Shown here piece after piece: positions 23,999-32,600 of a stretch of 59,025 bases of DNA (within the stretch, counting starts at the first letter, position 1; each line of letters starts with the position of its first letter). The position numbers and the translations under genes were made by a program. The notes below the pieces were generated by a model, which was given only the letters and a program-made list of their open reading frames with translations, was not told the origin of the DNA and did not search any database. The stretch comes from CAZTDD01 sp964612675 (GTDB lineage: Bacteria; Hinthialibacterota; Hinthialibacteria; Hinthialibacterales; JAKPRU01): contig CAZTDD010000027.1 of the NCBI GenBank assembly GCA_964612675.1, forward strand, positions 1-59,025. Reading direction: 5' to 3'.

Positions 23999-26218
23999 AT
24001 GAAGAAATGCCTGGGCGGTGAAGCAGGAATATTGACTTCGGTTCTGAAAAGCATATCGGGAGCCGGGGGAGACGCTGACGGAGCGGCGACACGATTTCAG
24101 CTCGGAAGATTGACAGTCGGTCGGCGGGCGCTTCTGGATGACCGCTCTCTACCCATCTCACTGGCATTGAACTTTCGTGAGAGGCGCGAGGTCCGTGTCA
24201 TCATTGAAGGCCCGAAAGGTCTCGTCCTGGACGAGCGTCTGGAATCGGATGCACGAGGAAATGTGGCAACCATATTGAAGTTGCCGCGATATGTTCGAGG
24301 TCACCACACCATCGAGGCCCATATTCGCGCGGACGATACCGGTGTGTGGATCCGGGCCGCGCGCGACTGGTTTTACTGTTATCCGAAACTGAAGGAACGT
24401 CTGCGGGATTTGGGAAAACGGCTCGTGGCGATGGAAGAGGACAGTACCGATCCAAGTCGGCTCGCATCGATTTGGACCGCCCAAATGCATCTCGGACTGA
24501 TCCAGCATCGCCTGCGGACCCTTGTGGATCTCGCCCTCGATACCGACTATATCGACTGGGGCGTCAGAGAACTGGGCATTAAGGTCAAGTCGATGGAGTC
24601 GGGAAAACACCCGTATATGTTCTCACGGGGTCACGTAGTGAGAGGATATCGTTCGAAGATTGACGACCGCCTCCAGCCTTATTCGATTTACGTTCCCGGG
24701 GGCTATAAATCGGATCGAAAATGGCCGCTGGTTGTTATGCTCCATGGTGCACTCTCCAACCATTTCCTCGCGATGCGCCGTGTGTTCGGGTACACCAATG
24801 CGCCCGGTGAGCCGGACCTGAAAGCCAAGAAGAACCCGAAAGATCTCCCCGAGATCGATTTTCTGGTTGTCTGTCCGAATGGACGGGAGACACTGGGTTA
24901 TCGTGGTATTGCAGAGCAGGATTTTTGGGAAGTGCTCCGAGTCGTGCAAGCGAACTACAATATCGACCCGGATCGGATCTATCTCACCGGTCTTTCGATG
25001 GGCGGAAGAGGGACGATCGATCTCGTTTTGCGATACCCGGACGTGTTTGCAGCCGCGGTGCCAATCTGTGGTTTCTACGATTGGTATCTAAATAGACGCG
25101 AACAGGCTCCTGAAACGTGCACTGCTCTTGAGAAAGCACGGGATCATTTGTCTCTCGCCGAAAACGCCAGGCACATTCCGATTCGTCTCTGTCACGGTAC
25201 AGACGATCCGGTCGTAAGCGTCGAACATTCCCGTCGCTTATTCCAAAGGCTTCAGGAACTACGCTACACCGCCGAATATGAGGAGTACCTGGACGTCGGT
25301 CACGACGCCTGGGAGCCCGCGTACCGAGACCGCCGTGTCTTCGACTGGTTTCGGCAATTCACCAGAAAACAGAAGCCTAACGAGGTAGTGTTCCGGACAA
25401 CGCGCGCCACAGGCGGATCGGCGTACTGGCTCTCCATCGATACCCTGGTGACACCGCGAACGCTGGCGGAAATCAACGGGCAGGCGGAGAAAACCACGAT
25501 CACAATTCGGACGGAAAATGTAGAGAGTCTCACAATCAACCCCGAGAAACTCCCGGAAACCGTCACCCTGCCGGCAACGATCATCATCGACGGCAAGATC
25601 GTCGGAGAACTCGCCGACTCGCAAGCGCTCTCCTTTGTTTTGACCGACGCAGGTTTCGTTGTTCTCGAACAGAAGAGAGAATCGGGGTTGCTGCCGGGCC
25701 TGTTCGGAGTCGCCGAAGCGGCGATGGATCGCCATGCGTATATCTATTCAACGCAAGGGTCCGATGAGGAAGGTGAGATCACGAAAGCGCTCGCCGCGTC
25801 CATGGCGGATTGGGGCGATTGGGCCGATGTGCGGTGGCCGGTGCTTCCGGATGAGGAGGCACCAGCCGACAGAAATCTCATCCTGTTCGGTACCGCCCAG
25901 GGAAACAGTGTGTTGAAGAAGATCATCGGCAGTCTTCCCATTCAATCCGGCGACGATTCATTTGTGGTGTGCGGAAAACAGTTTCCTGCCGATCATGCCT
26001 GCCGGATGATCTATCCGAACCCGGACAATCCAGAACATTATGTGTTGGTCCATACAGCCGGATCGGTTTCCGCCCTGTCGGCGATTCAGTCGGGCGATTT
26101 TCGCGAGTGGGTTGTCTGGAACGGGGCTCCGGATTTGATTGTAGTCAATTCAGCGGGCGAGCATGTCTGGTCGGCCCTGTTCGATAAGAACTGGGAAGTC
26201 TCGCAGACGGCGGAGTGA
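23999..26218 (+). CDS. Alpha/beta-hydrolase (esterase / prolyl-oligopeptidase-like)
   Basis: 739 residues from the ATG at 23999 (GGGAG upstream; an in-frame GTG lies two codons earlier). About residues 215-450 form an alpha/beta hydrolase: the strand WPLVVMLHGALSNHFLAMR with the oxyanion HG, the nucleophile elbow LTGLSMGGRGTIDL (Ser near 337), the acid in CHGTDDPVVSVEHS and the histidine in VGHDAWEP. The family resembles feruloyl-esterase/PHB-depolymerase-like secreted esterases. The first 210 residues are a beta-rich accessory domain and the last 290 contain a second globular region of unknown fold. No signal peptide is evident, which is odd for such enzymes. Monocistronic. Confidence 0.85.
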   Translation: MKKCLGGEAGILTSVLKSISGAGGDADGAATRFQLGRLTVGRRALLDDRSLPISLALNFRERREVRVIIEGPKGLVLDERLESDARGNVATILKLPRYVRGHHTIEAHIRADDTGVWIRAARDWFYCYPKLKERLRDLGKRLVAMEEDSTDPSRLASIWTAQMHLGLIQHRLRTLVDLALDTDYIDWGVRELGIKVKSMESGKHPYMFSRGHVVRGYRSKIDDRLQPYSIYVPGGYKSDRKWPLVVMLHGALSNHFLAMRRVFGYTNAPGEPDLKAKKNPKDLPEIDFLVVCPNGRETLGYRGIAEQDFWEVLRVVQANYNIDPDRIYLTGLSMGGRGTIDLVLRYPDVFAAAVPICGFYDWYLNRREQAPETCTALEKARDHLSLAENARHIPIRLCHGTDDPVVSVEHSRRLFQRLQELRYTAEYEEYLDVGHDAWEPAYRDRRVFDWFRQFTRKQKPNEVVFRTTRATGGSAYWLSIDTLVTPRTLAEINGQAEKTTITIRTENVESLTINPEKLPETVTLPATIIIDGKIVGELADSQALSFVLTDAGFVVLEQKRESGLLPGLFGVAEAAMDRHAYIYSTQGSDEEGEITKALAASMADWGDWADVRWPVLPDEEAPADRNLILFGTAQGNSVLKKIIGSLPIQSGDDSFVVCGKQFPADHACRMIYPNPDNPEHYVLVHTAGSVSALSAIQSGDFREWVVWNGAPDLIVVNSAGEHVWSALFDKNWEVSQTAE

Positions 26219-26250
26219 GGGGGCAACTCTTGGCATAACTTACAGACCAC

Positions 26251-26463
26251 TCACCCTCCCGGTCTCAAGCAAGACAGAAGAAAATCCGTACCCGATTGGC
26301 CGCTGGTTACCAGGTATAGGACCAACGCGGCCGCCGAGCCGCTGATGACGAGCGCGACGGCCGCGATTAACTTGTCTTTCCCAACAAAAAGCTCGATCAA
26401 ACTGAACACTACCGCCAACGGAACACCGGCAAGAACAAGGACCCCGCCAAGGGGTCGAAGCAA
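26251..26463 (-). CDS. Small two-helix membrane protein behind ppk2
   Basis: 70 residues with two hydrophobic helices (GVLVLAGVPLAVVFSLIELF and LIAAVALVISGSAAALVLYL) separated by VGKDK. It would start with TTG at 26463, seven bases after the stop of the 33-residue gene and with GAGGAT just upstream. It resembles no family I know. It is kept because of its membrane pattern and placement at the end of a tight ppk2 transcript. Confidence 0.5.
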   Translation of the reverse strand: MLRPLGGVLVLAGVPLAVVFSLIELFVGKDKLIAAVALVISGSAAALVLYLVTSGQSGTDFLLSCLRPGG

Positions 26464-26469
26464 CGATCC

Positions 26470-26571
26470 TCACCCGGGTTTCAAGAAAAAGAATAAGAGA
26501 AGCGCAAACCAGGGGATGAGCGAAATCTCCAACGCTCTGTCGCCCCAGCTCTGTTTTGCCGTTCCGGACAT
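26470..26571 (-). CDS. 33-residue single-helix membrane microprotein
   Basis: Starts 17 bases after the ppk2 stop with ATAAGGAG at ideal distance from the ATG. Sequence MSGTAKQSWGDRALEIS, then a hydrophobic helix (LIPWFALLLFFFL) and a final KPG. The good ribosome site and the pure membrane helix argue for a real microprotein that could be a subunit or regulator acting at the membrane. Function unknown. Confidence 0.6.
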   Translation of the reverse strand: MSGTAKQSWGDRALEISLIPWFALLLFFFLKPG

Positions 26572-26588
26572 TGGTACTCCTTATCCAT

Positions 26589-28106
26589 TCACGCGACAAG
26601 TTTCGGCCGGTCTTTGCGCTTAAGACCTCTTTCGATGGCATCGGTGATGGTCTCGATGGCTTTCACACGCGCCCACCATTTGCAGTTGCCCTCGACTACA
26701 GTCCACGGCGCGTATGTTGTGCTGGTCCGCTGAAGCATTTCGAGCACGGCCTCGCGATATTGATCCCATTTCTCGCGGTTCCGCCAATCTTCATCGGTTA
26801 GCTTGTAGCTCTTATGAGGTGTGTTCTTCCTCTCTTCGAAACGGTTCAGCTGTTCCTCCTTTGAGATATGGAGCCAGAATTTCACAATCACCATCCCGAA
26901 ATGATAAAGATGGCGTTCGAATTCCTTGATTTCCTGAAATGCCCTGCGCCACTCGGCAGGTGTACAGAATCCCTCAATTCGTTCTACCATCACACGGCCA
27001 TACCAGGAACGGTCGAAGATCGCGATATGGCCCGCCTTCGGGATCTGGTTCCAGAACCGCCAAAGATAGTGGTGAGTTTTCTCTTCACCGGTCGGAGCGG
27101 CGATGGGAGTTACCGAATAGCCACGTGGATCCAGACTCTCGGTGACACGTTTGATGTTGCCGCCCTTCCCAGCTGCGTCCCATCCCTCGTAGAGGATGGT
27201 CACCGGCATGCGGTGTTTGTAACATTCAAATTCGAGCTCCCGCATACGGACCTGCGCACTCCGGAGTCGCTCCTGATACTCATCGCGTTCAAGCGTCAGA
27301 CCCAGATCCACACGGTCCAGGATATTCGGCATGTCTTTCAGTACCTCAACCTGGACCTCCTCATGCGCATCTTCATGGGTCGCGTCCTCTGCGCGCTTCT
27401 GATTGAGCCCCCGCTGGATCGCCTCGCAGATCGTTTTGAAGATTTTGACCCGCCGAAACCGGCGGTCGGTGGCCTCGACGATGGTCCACGGCACGTGATG
27501 GGTACTCGTGCGTTCGAGCATCTCCTCCACGATCCGCAGATACTCCTTGTATTGTTTGTGGTGTTTCCAATCCTCTTTTGTGACCTTCCATTTGAGAAAC
27601 GGGTCTTTTTCGCATTGTTTGAAACGCTTCTTTTGCTCTTTCTTGCTGATGTGAAGCCAGACCTTCACAATGATCATGCCGTCATCCACCAGTTGCCGTT
27701 CAAATTCAACGATTTCCTGATAGGCCTGGTGCCACTCCTCGGGTGTACAGAGCCCGTCCATTCGCTCGACCAAAACGCGTCCGTACCATGAACGGTCGAA
27801 AATGGCGATCTGTCCTTTCCCAGGAAGTTTCGTCCAGAACCGCCACAAAAACGGACGGAGGAGTTCTTCCGGAATGGGTGCCGAGATCGGGTGAACTTTG
27901 AATCCCCGTGGATCGAGGCGGTCGACCAAATGCCGAATTGAATCCCCCTTCCCCGACGCATCCCAGCCCTCAAACAGGATCACAACGGGGATCCCCGCTT
28001 CACGGACCTGCCGTTGTAAGACACGAAGGTCTTCCTTCAAACGTGGAAGCCATTCCTTGTAATCTTCTTTCGGCAGTTTTTGAGACAGATCGACGGTTTC
28101 CAGCAT
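26589..28106 (-). CDS. Two-domain polyphosphate kinase 2 (polyphosphate:AMP phosphotransferase type)
   Basis: 505 residues made of two tandem PPK2 domains (about 1-235 and 255-500), as in the polyphosphate:AMP phosphotransferases that phosphorylate AMP with polyphosphate. Each half has its own Walker A-like motif (FEGWDASGKGDSIRHLVD; YEGWDAAGKGGNIKRVTE), the LDPRG after it and a Walker B block (IAIFDRSWYGRVLVERMDG; IAIFDRSWYGRVMVERIEG). Both halves look intact, whereas in two-domain enzymes I recall one half being less conserved. The lid region lysines and arginines (SKKEQKKRFK; SKEEQLNRFE) are also present in both. First gene of a minus-strand transcript with two membrane microproteins. Confidence 0.93.
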   Translation of the reverse strand: MLETVDLSQKLPKEDYKEWLPRLKEDLRVLQRQVREAGIPVVILFEGWDASGKGDSIRHLVDRLDPRGFKVHPISAPIPEELLRPFLWRFWTKLPGKGQIAIFDRSWYGRVLVERMDGLCTPEEWHQAYQEIVEFERQLVDDGMIIVKVWLHISKKEQKKRFKQCEKDPFLKWKVTKEDWKHHKQYKEYLRIVEEMLERTSTHHVPWTIVEATDRRFRRVKIFKTICEAIQRGLNQKRAEDATHEDAHEEVQVEVLKDMPNILDRVDLGLTLERDEYQERLRSAQVRMRELEFECYKHRMPVTILYEGWDAAGKGGNIKRVTESLDPRGYSVTPIAAPTGEEKTHHYLWRFWNQIPKAGHIAIFDRSWYGRVMVERIEGFCTPAEWRRAFQEIKEFERHLYHFGMVIVKFWLHISKEEQLNRFEERKNTPHKSYKLTDEDWRNREKWDQYREAVLEMLQRTSTTYAPWTVVEGNCKWWARVKAIETITDAIERGLKRKDRPKLVA

Positions 28107-28222
28107 GATTTCCTCCCGACGTGTTTTTTCACCCTTCCAAAGTCTTCAATAAAGATCTCCTCTTGGATTCCTACAAGTCTCCAGCGTATTCTTAATCATC
28201 CAGCGAGGGAGCGCAACTCAAG

Positions 28223-30043
28223 ATGACTCATTGGATCTGGGAAACAACACCTGTACATGTCGATTTTAACTCGGATGCCTTTCGAGGCGAAATCGTCGAA
28301 CCGATCAGCGGCGAAGCCTGGGAGTTCGATCTGGCACGGTATGCCAGTGTAGCGGTTCCCTCGGAGAACAAGCTCCGTGCGGTACCCATCCACCCGAGCA
28401 AATGCCGGGCGGAAGAACTCGAAAATGGAATCCGGATTGTGCTGGAACGGGAAGGGGTACGGTGTGTGCTGGAGATTCTCATCGATTCGGAAGCCCCTGA
28501 GTTGACAGCGTCGGTGCGGCCGGTCTCGGTCTCGTCCCGACAGATTATGGGGGCCGTTTTCCCGGGGCCGATCTTTCCAAAAGCCCGCCGCAGGCACGAG
28601 GTGCTCGATACAGTCGGCCATGGTCGGCTCCACCGCCCCATCGGCAGCGGTGAACATCAGGCCGAGATGAGCGGCTCCACCACCTCGATGGGTTGGTGGG
28701 CTCAGCTCGGCGAAAAGAGTTCCGTTCTCGGAATCGTCGAGACGCCGTTTGATTGGGAATGGTCCACCAGTGATTCACCCAAAGAGACAAAAGTCCTTCA
28801 TCAATGGACCGCCTCGCTGGGTGCGCTGAATTACCAGCGGAAGCTCCGGTATGTTTTCTTTCGCGGTCGCGGCTACGTTCAGGCGGCACGGCGTTATCGG
28901 AGGCATGCAAAGAAGATTGGCTTTCACGTTCCGCTTGAAGAAAGGCTGGCGGAGATTCCCGCTCTTGAACGGCTTCGCGGAGCATGTTCGATTTTCTTGG
29001 GAAGTATCGATCAACCGGAATGCGATTACGGCAAGAATCTTCAAACGCTGAAAGAAACCGGGATCGAGCGTGCGTTTGTTTACCCGGTCGCCGTCTGTTC
29101 GCACAACGCGGACCTTGCGCTTGGCGAGTTATCGCTGATCGAGCGCCCGTATTTGGGGCGGGACGTCGAGGACAACCTGGAATTCGTTGCCGCACCGGAG
29201 ATGTGGGTCGAGACCATCCGCGAAAAGACCTCTGCATTTCAGAAGACACTACTGACTCACAGGCCCGATCCACGGACGGAATGTCACTCCATCGGCGACG
29301 AGCGCGTATTCCATATCCACGCAGGCTATGCAAAGGAAATGCTGCCCGACCTGGAGGAGGATTACGAGGACTACCTCGGTTGCCATTTTGAGACCCTATC
29401 GCCGCGTCCCCTGGGCGAACACAGACAGGCGCTGTGGCCCTACTCGCGAGCGGAGGACGCCCGGCTGCGGCGGGCGCTGATGCAGCGGATGGCGGACCGA
29501 AAGATGGTGGTCGCGGCAAACAGCCTGAAGGAATGGGCCTTGCCCGCACAGCATCTGGGAGCGGGGCTCTCAATCCCTCGAATAGGAACGGGCGAGCCCA
29601 TGTGGCCCGTGCCGCTGTGGCACCTGGTTTACCACGACGCATGTTTCTGCACATGGCGTGACAATGAGGGCTATACCAGTCTCGAGACAAGCAACGGTTC
29701 AAGTCGACAACATTGCTTGGTGGACATGCTCTACGGCAACATGCCGCAGATTCAGCCGATGGGGACCCATTTTCAGGTCACGGCGGGAGGAATCGAACCG
29801 GTCCACCGGTCGATGTCCGATCAGAAGGTCAAGGACGCTTTGCCGCACGCTATCGAGGCAGCGAAACAGCACAGGCGCTGCGCCTTCGAGGATCTCATCT
29901 ATCACGCGGTTCTGGCTGAGGATGGCAGCGTTCAGGAAACGGCCTTCGCGTCAGGCCTCCATGCGATCGTGAATCTCGGAAAAGAACCGTATCGTCTACC
30001 CGGTGGTCACGTAATCGAACAAGAAGGAATTCTCATCGATTAG
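28223..30043 (+). CDS. Glycoside-hydrolase-like protein, family not assigned
   Basis: 606 residues, no signal peptide. The N-terminal 200 residues are beta-rich (WEFDLARYASVAVPSENKL; SVLGIVETPFDWEW) like a carbohydrate-binding or super-sandwich domain. The middle has a barrel-like region with YVQAARRYRRHAKKIGFHVP, a linker that precedes the TIM barrel in DUF5696/GH101-like proteins. The end (SGLHAIVNLGKEPYRLPGGH, then VIEQEGILI) is the typical C-terminal beta domain in which a nucleophile-free strand pattern N-L-G-x-x-P occurs. Acidic candidates include DLEEDYEDYLG. Cytoplasmic location would be unusual for a glycosidase. It diverges from ppk2. Confidence 0.55.
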   Translation: MTHWIWETTPVHVDFNSDAFRGEIVEPISGEAWEFDLARYASVAVPSENKLRAVPIHPSKCRAEELENGIRIVLEREGVRCVLEILIDSEAPELTASVRPVSVSSRQIMGAVFPGPIFPKARRRHEVLDTVGHGRLHRPIGSGEHQAEMSGSTTSMGWWAQLGEKSSVLGIVETPFDWEWSTSDSPKETKVLHQWTASLGALNYQRKLRYVFFRGRGYVQAARRYRRHAKKIGFHVPLEERLAEIPALERLRGACSIFLGSIDQPECDYGKNLQTLKETGIERAFVYPVAVCSHNADLALGELSLIERPYLGRDVEDNLEFVAAPEMWVETIREKTSAFQKTLLTHRPDPRTECHSIGDERVFHIHAGYAKEMLPDLEEDYEDYLGCHFETLSPRPLGEHRQALWPYSRAEDARLRRALMQRMADRKMVVAANSLKEWALPAQHLGAGLSIPRIGTGEPMWPVPLWHLVYHDACFCTWRDNEGYTSLETSNGSSRQHCLVDMLYGNMPQIQPMGTHFQVTAGGIEPVHRSMSDQKVKDALPHAIEAAKQHRRCAFEDLIYHAVLAEDGSVQETAFASGLHAIVNLGKEPYRLPGGHVIEQEGILID

Positions 30044-30062
30044 AAGACGTGTCCCGCCGTCC

Positions 30063-30944
30063 TTACTTGCTCTTTTCAATAGCGTTGAGGATGGCTTCCG
30101 CGCGGTCGGCTTCCTCCCCTCGGCTTTTCTTCTTCAGGTCCCGAAGAATCTCCGCCGCCTCGTCATTCCGGCTTTCTTCGATGAGATACATCGCCAACAT
30201 ATAGCGCACTTCATTTACTCGATCGTGCTTCGGAAACAATTCGATAAACTTGCTCAGGTGTTCGACGGCGGTATCCGTGTCGCCGTGCAGGCCGCTGCGG
30301 TTGCCAAGCGCCATTAGACACCGTGCCCACCCGAGACGGGCCAGTTCCCGGGTTTCGCTTTCAGCGTCGGCTGATTCGGTGATTTCCCTGTAGCAGTCGA
30401 TCGCTTCTTCTTCCCACAGCCATCCTTCGTAGAGCTGGGCAATCTTCTGGAGCGCCTGGACGTTCCCCGGCTCATTTCGGAGTTTTTCGCGTTGGTCCTC
30501 AAGGGCCTCCAAATCGCTCAAAACAGTGTTCATCCGCTCGATGAGCAATTCAGGACGAAGCGTCCGCGCCAGTCGATGGCGGGCCAACTCGCGGCCCTTC
30601 GGGTCCAAAAAAGCCAACACGGGAACCTGGCTGACCCGGTATTTCTTCGCGGTCTCATATTCTTTTACGATATGAACCGTGACCAACACAAATTTCCGAA
30701 ACATGGCTTTGACGCGGGGATCCTTGTAGGTGTGCTCAAATTGCTGCTCATAAGCCGCGGATCGGTGGTCCCAGAAATCCAGCAGGATCGGCGTGTTCGT
30801 TTCCTGGGCAACTTTCAGCCCTTCCTCCAGCGTCGTGTACCATGTCAAGCCGATCTGTTCGATTTTCTTTCCCTGTACCGAGAAGCAGAACAAACCGATC
30901 ATAAGCAGCGCCATCCAAACAGACGCAAATCGATGCGATTTCAT
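30063..30944 (-). CDS. Secreted thioredoxin-fold / TPR protein lacking the CxxC motif
   Basis: 293 residues from the ATG at 30944, which lies two bases after the ddl stop with AAAGGATAG upstream. A signal peptide (ASVWMALLMIGLFCFSVQG) is followed by a thioredoxin-like domain: TNTPILLDFWDHRSAAYEQQ, FVLVTVHIVKEYETAKKYRV and the cis-proline loop VSQVPVLAFLDPKG. The active-site CxxC is replaced by HRSAAY, so no redox activity is expected. The C-terminal half (about 150-290) is three to four TPR-like helical pairs. A scaffold or periplasmic binding role is likelier than a reductase. Confidence 0.83.
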   Translation of the reverse strand: MKSHRFASVWMALLMIGLFCFSVQGKKIEQIGLTWYTTLEEGLKVAQETNTPILLDFWDHRSAAYEQQFEHTYKDPRVKAMFRKFVLVTVHIVKEYETAKKYRVSQVPVLAFLDPKGRELARHRLARTLRPELLIERMNTVLSDLEALEDQREKLRNEPGNVQALQKIAQLYEGWLWEEEAIDCYREITESADAESETRELARLGWARCLMALGNRSGLHGDTDTAVEHLSKFIELFPKHDRVNEVRYMLAMYLIEESRNDEAAEILRDLKKKSRGEEADRAEAILNAIEKSK

Positions 30945-30946
30945 TT

Positions 30947-32095
30947 CTATCCTTTCCCCGATTCCCAATCATCGTCGGGAGGAGCGACACCTTCTTCGGG
31001 AACATCGTAGGAGTTTCGCGACTCGTCCTCGTACCGCTCCATGGCAAACCCGATCAAGCGGTCCAACAACTCTGAAAAAGATACGCCGCTTGCTTCCCAC
31101 AGCAGAGGAAACATGCTGTGGGCGGTAAAACCGGGAATCGTATTGACTTCGTTCACATAGATTGTGTCGTTTTCCGTAGCGAGAAACAAATCAAGCCGCG
31201 CATATCCCGAGCACCGCAACACACTATAGGCGCGTCGGGCAATCTCGCGGGTCTCCTGGGCGAGTTTTGTCGGAATTCGAGCGGGAATCTGTATTTGGGT
31301 ATTTTCAGAAAGGTATTTGGAGTGATAATCATAGAAGTTCCGCTCGGGAATCACCTCGCCGACAACGGAAACCTGTGGAGCCCACGTGCCGATTACGCCG
31401 CATTCCAGCTCGCGGACCGACATCGCTTGCTCGACGACAACCATGTTGTCGTATTTGCAGGCGAGGTCCAACGCCGCCCGGAGTTCCTCTTGGTTATGCG
31501 CTTTTGATATTCCGACACTCGAGCCGGTCCGAGCCGGTTTAACGAAGAGAGGATACGGAAACATCTGCTCGATGGACTCAATACGCTCGTCCGGTTTTCG
31601 CTCCCAATCCGTTCGCCGCAAACCTGTATAGGGACCGACGGGCAGCCCATGATTTCGAAGGACATCCTTCATCAGAAGTTTGTCCATTCCCAACGCCGAC
31701 CCGGTTACACCCGTTCCAACATAAGGAAGACCGCAAATCTCCAGGAACCCTTGAAGACTGCCATCTTCACCAAACGCTCCATGGATCAGTGGGAACACGA
31801 GATCGAGCGGTGGCCGCTCTCCGGATTGTGCCGTTGTGATGGGAGCCGGCACCGGATAGGTCTTCTGTTCCGGATCGGCCTGCCCCAAAAGGCGGCTCTC
31901 CAGCTGCTCCGGATGGGGCAATCGCTCATCCGGCGAGACCAACATCCATCGTCCCGAAGAAGACACGGCGACCGGGTAGACATCGTATCGGTCCGGGTCC
32001 AAGCTTTCGGAAACCGCCTGAGCGGAAAGATACGAAACCTCTCGCTCCGCCGATTTTCCACCGTACAACAAACCAATTCGGATCTTTTGTTTCAC
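30947..32095 (-). CDS. ddl: D-alanine--D-alanine ligase
   Basis: 382 residues, at the long end for Ddl (EC 6.3.2.4), which makes the D-Ala-D-Ala dipeptide for peptidoglycan. ATP-grasp motifs: LLYGGKSAEREVSYLSAQAV, PLIHGAFGEDGSLQGFLE, YVGTGVTGSALGMDK, PLFVKPARTGSSVGISK, the central IPARIPTKLAQETREIARRA and the metal site YVNEVNTIPGFTAHSMFP. GTG start. Its stop is followed two bases later by the thioredoxin-fold gene, so they form one transcript. Confidence 0.96.
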   Translation of the reverse strand: MKQKIRIGLLYGGKSAEREVSYLSAQAVSESLDPDRYDVYPVAVSSSGRWMLVSPDERLPHPEQLESRLLGQADPEQKTYPVPAPITTAQSGERPPLDLVFPLIHGAFGEDGSLQGFLEICGLPYVGTGVTGSALGMDKLLMKDVLRNHGLPVGPYTGLRRTDWERKPDERIESIEQMFPYPLFVKPARTGSSVGISKAHNQEELRAALDLACKYDNMVVVEQAMSVRELECGVIGTWAPQVSVVGEVIPERNFYDYHSKYLSENTQIQIPARIPTKLAQETREIARRAYSVLRCSGYARLDLFLATENDTIYVNEVNTIPGFTAHSMFPLLWEASGVSFSELLDRLIGFAMERYEDESRNSYDVPEEGVAPPDDDWESGKG

Positions 32096-32214
32096 TCTCG
32101 TTCCTCACTCCGGTTGGTCGCGGTATGCGAGTCAGTTCAGCATACCAATAGGGACGGACTGCGCGAAAGTGAGTCCGATTGAATCCGTGAATAGAACAGC
32201 GCGGGGGATTTTCT

Positions 32215-32598
32215 CTACGGTCCGCTTTCCTCCGTCTCGAATACACGGGACGGAGAATGCGGAATAACCACCTGGAACATAGAGTGCAGTTTGGCGATTT
32301 CGAAGATATCTGTGAGGTTGGGATGAATCAATACCATCAGTTTCCGTTGCTTCTCGACTGCGGCGCGGTGACATTGGAGCAGCGCGCCAATGCCGGTGCT
32401 GTTAATGAATTCGACATTCGAGAGATCGAGAACAAGCGTCTCTTCTCCTTGGGCCTCGTCAATCGATCCCCAGGGAGCGGCGACCAAACGTTTCAAATCC
32501 TCCGCCAACGCCTCCGCGGTTTGGTTGTCGATACTCCCTTGGACAGTCACTCGTACACCGAGTGCGCAATCCGTATGGAAATTACTGGGATCCATCAT
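32215..32598 (-). CDS. STAS-domain anti-sigma factor antagonist
   Basis: 127 residues, one STAS domain of the SpoIIAA type. The phosphorylatable serine lies in VEFINSTGIGALLQCHRAAV (Ser72 region). The rest fits the fold: VRVTVQGSIDNQTAEALAED, LVLDLSNVEF and a C-terminal helix-strand IFEIAKLHSMFQVV. Such proteins are controlled by a serine kinase and phosphatase in partner-switching systems; neither is adjacent. It starts two bases after the phosphoesterase stop. Confidence 0.92.
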   Translation of the reverse strand: MMDPSNFHTDCALGVRVTVQGSIDNQTAEALAEDLKRLVAAPWGSIDEAQGEETLVLDLSNVEFINSTGIGALLQCHRAAVEKQRKLMVLIHPNLTDIFEIAKLHSMFQVVIPHSPSRVFETEESGP

Positions 32599-32600
32599 GT

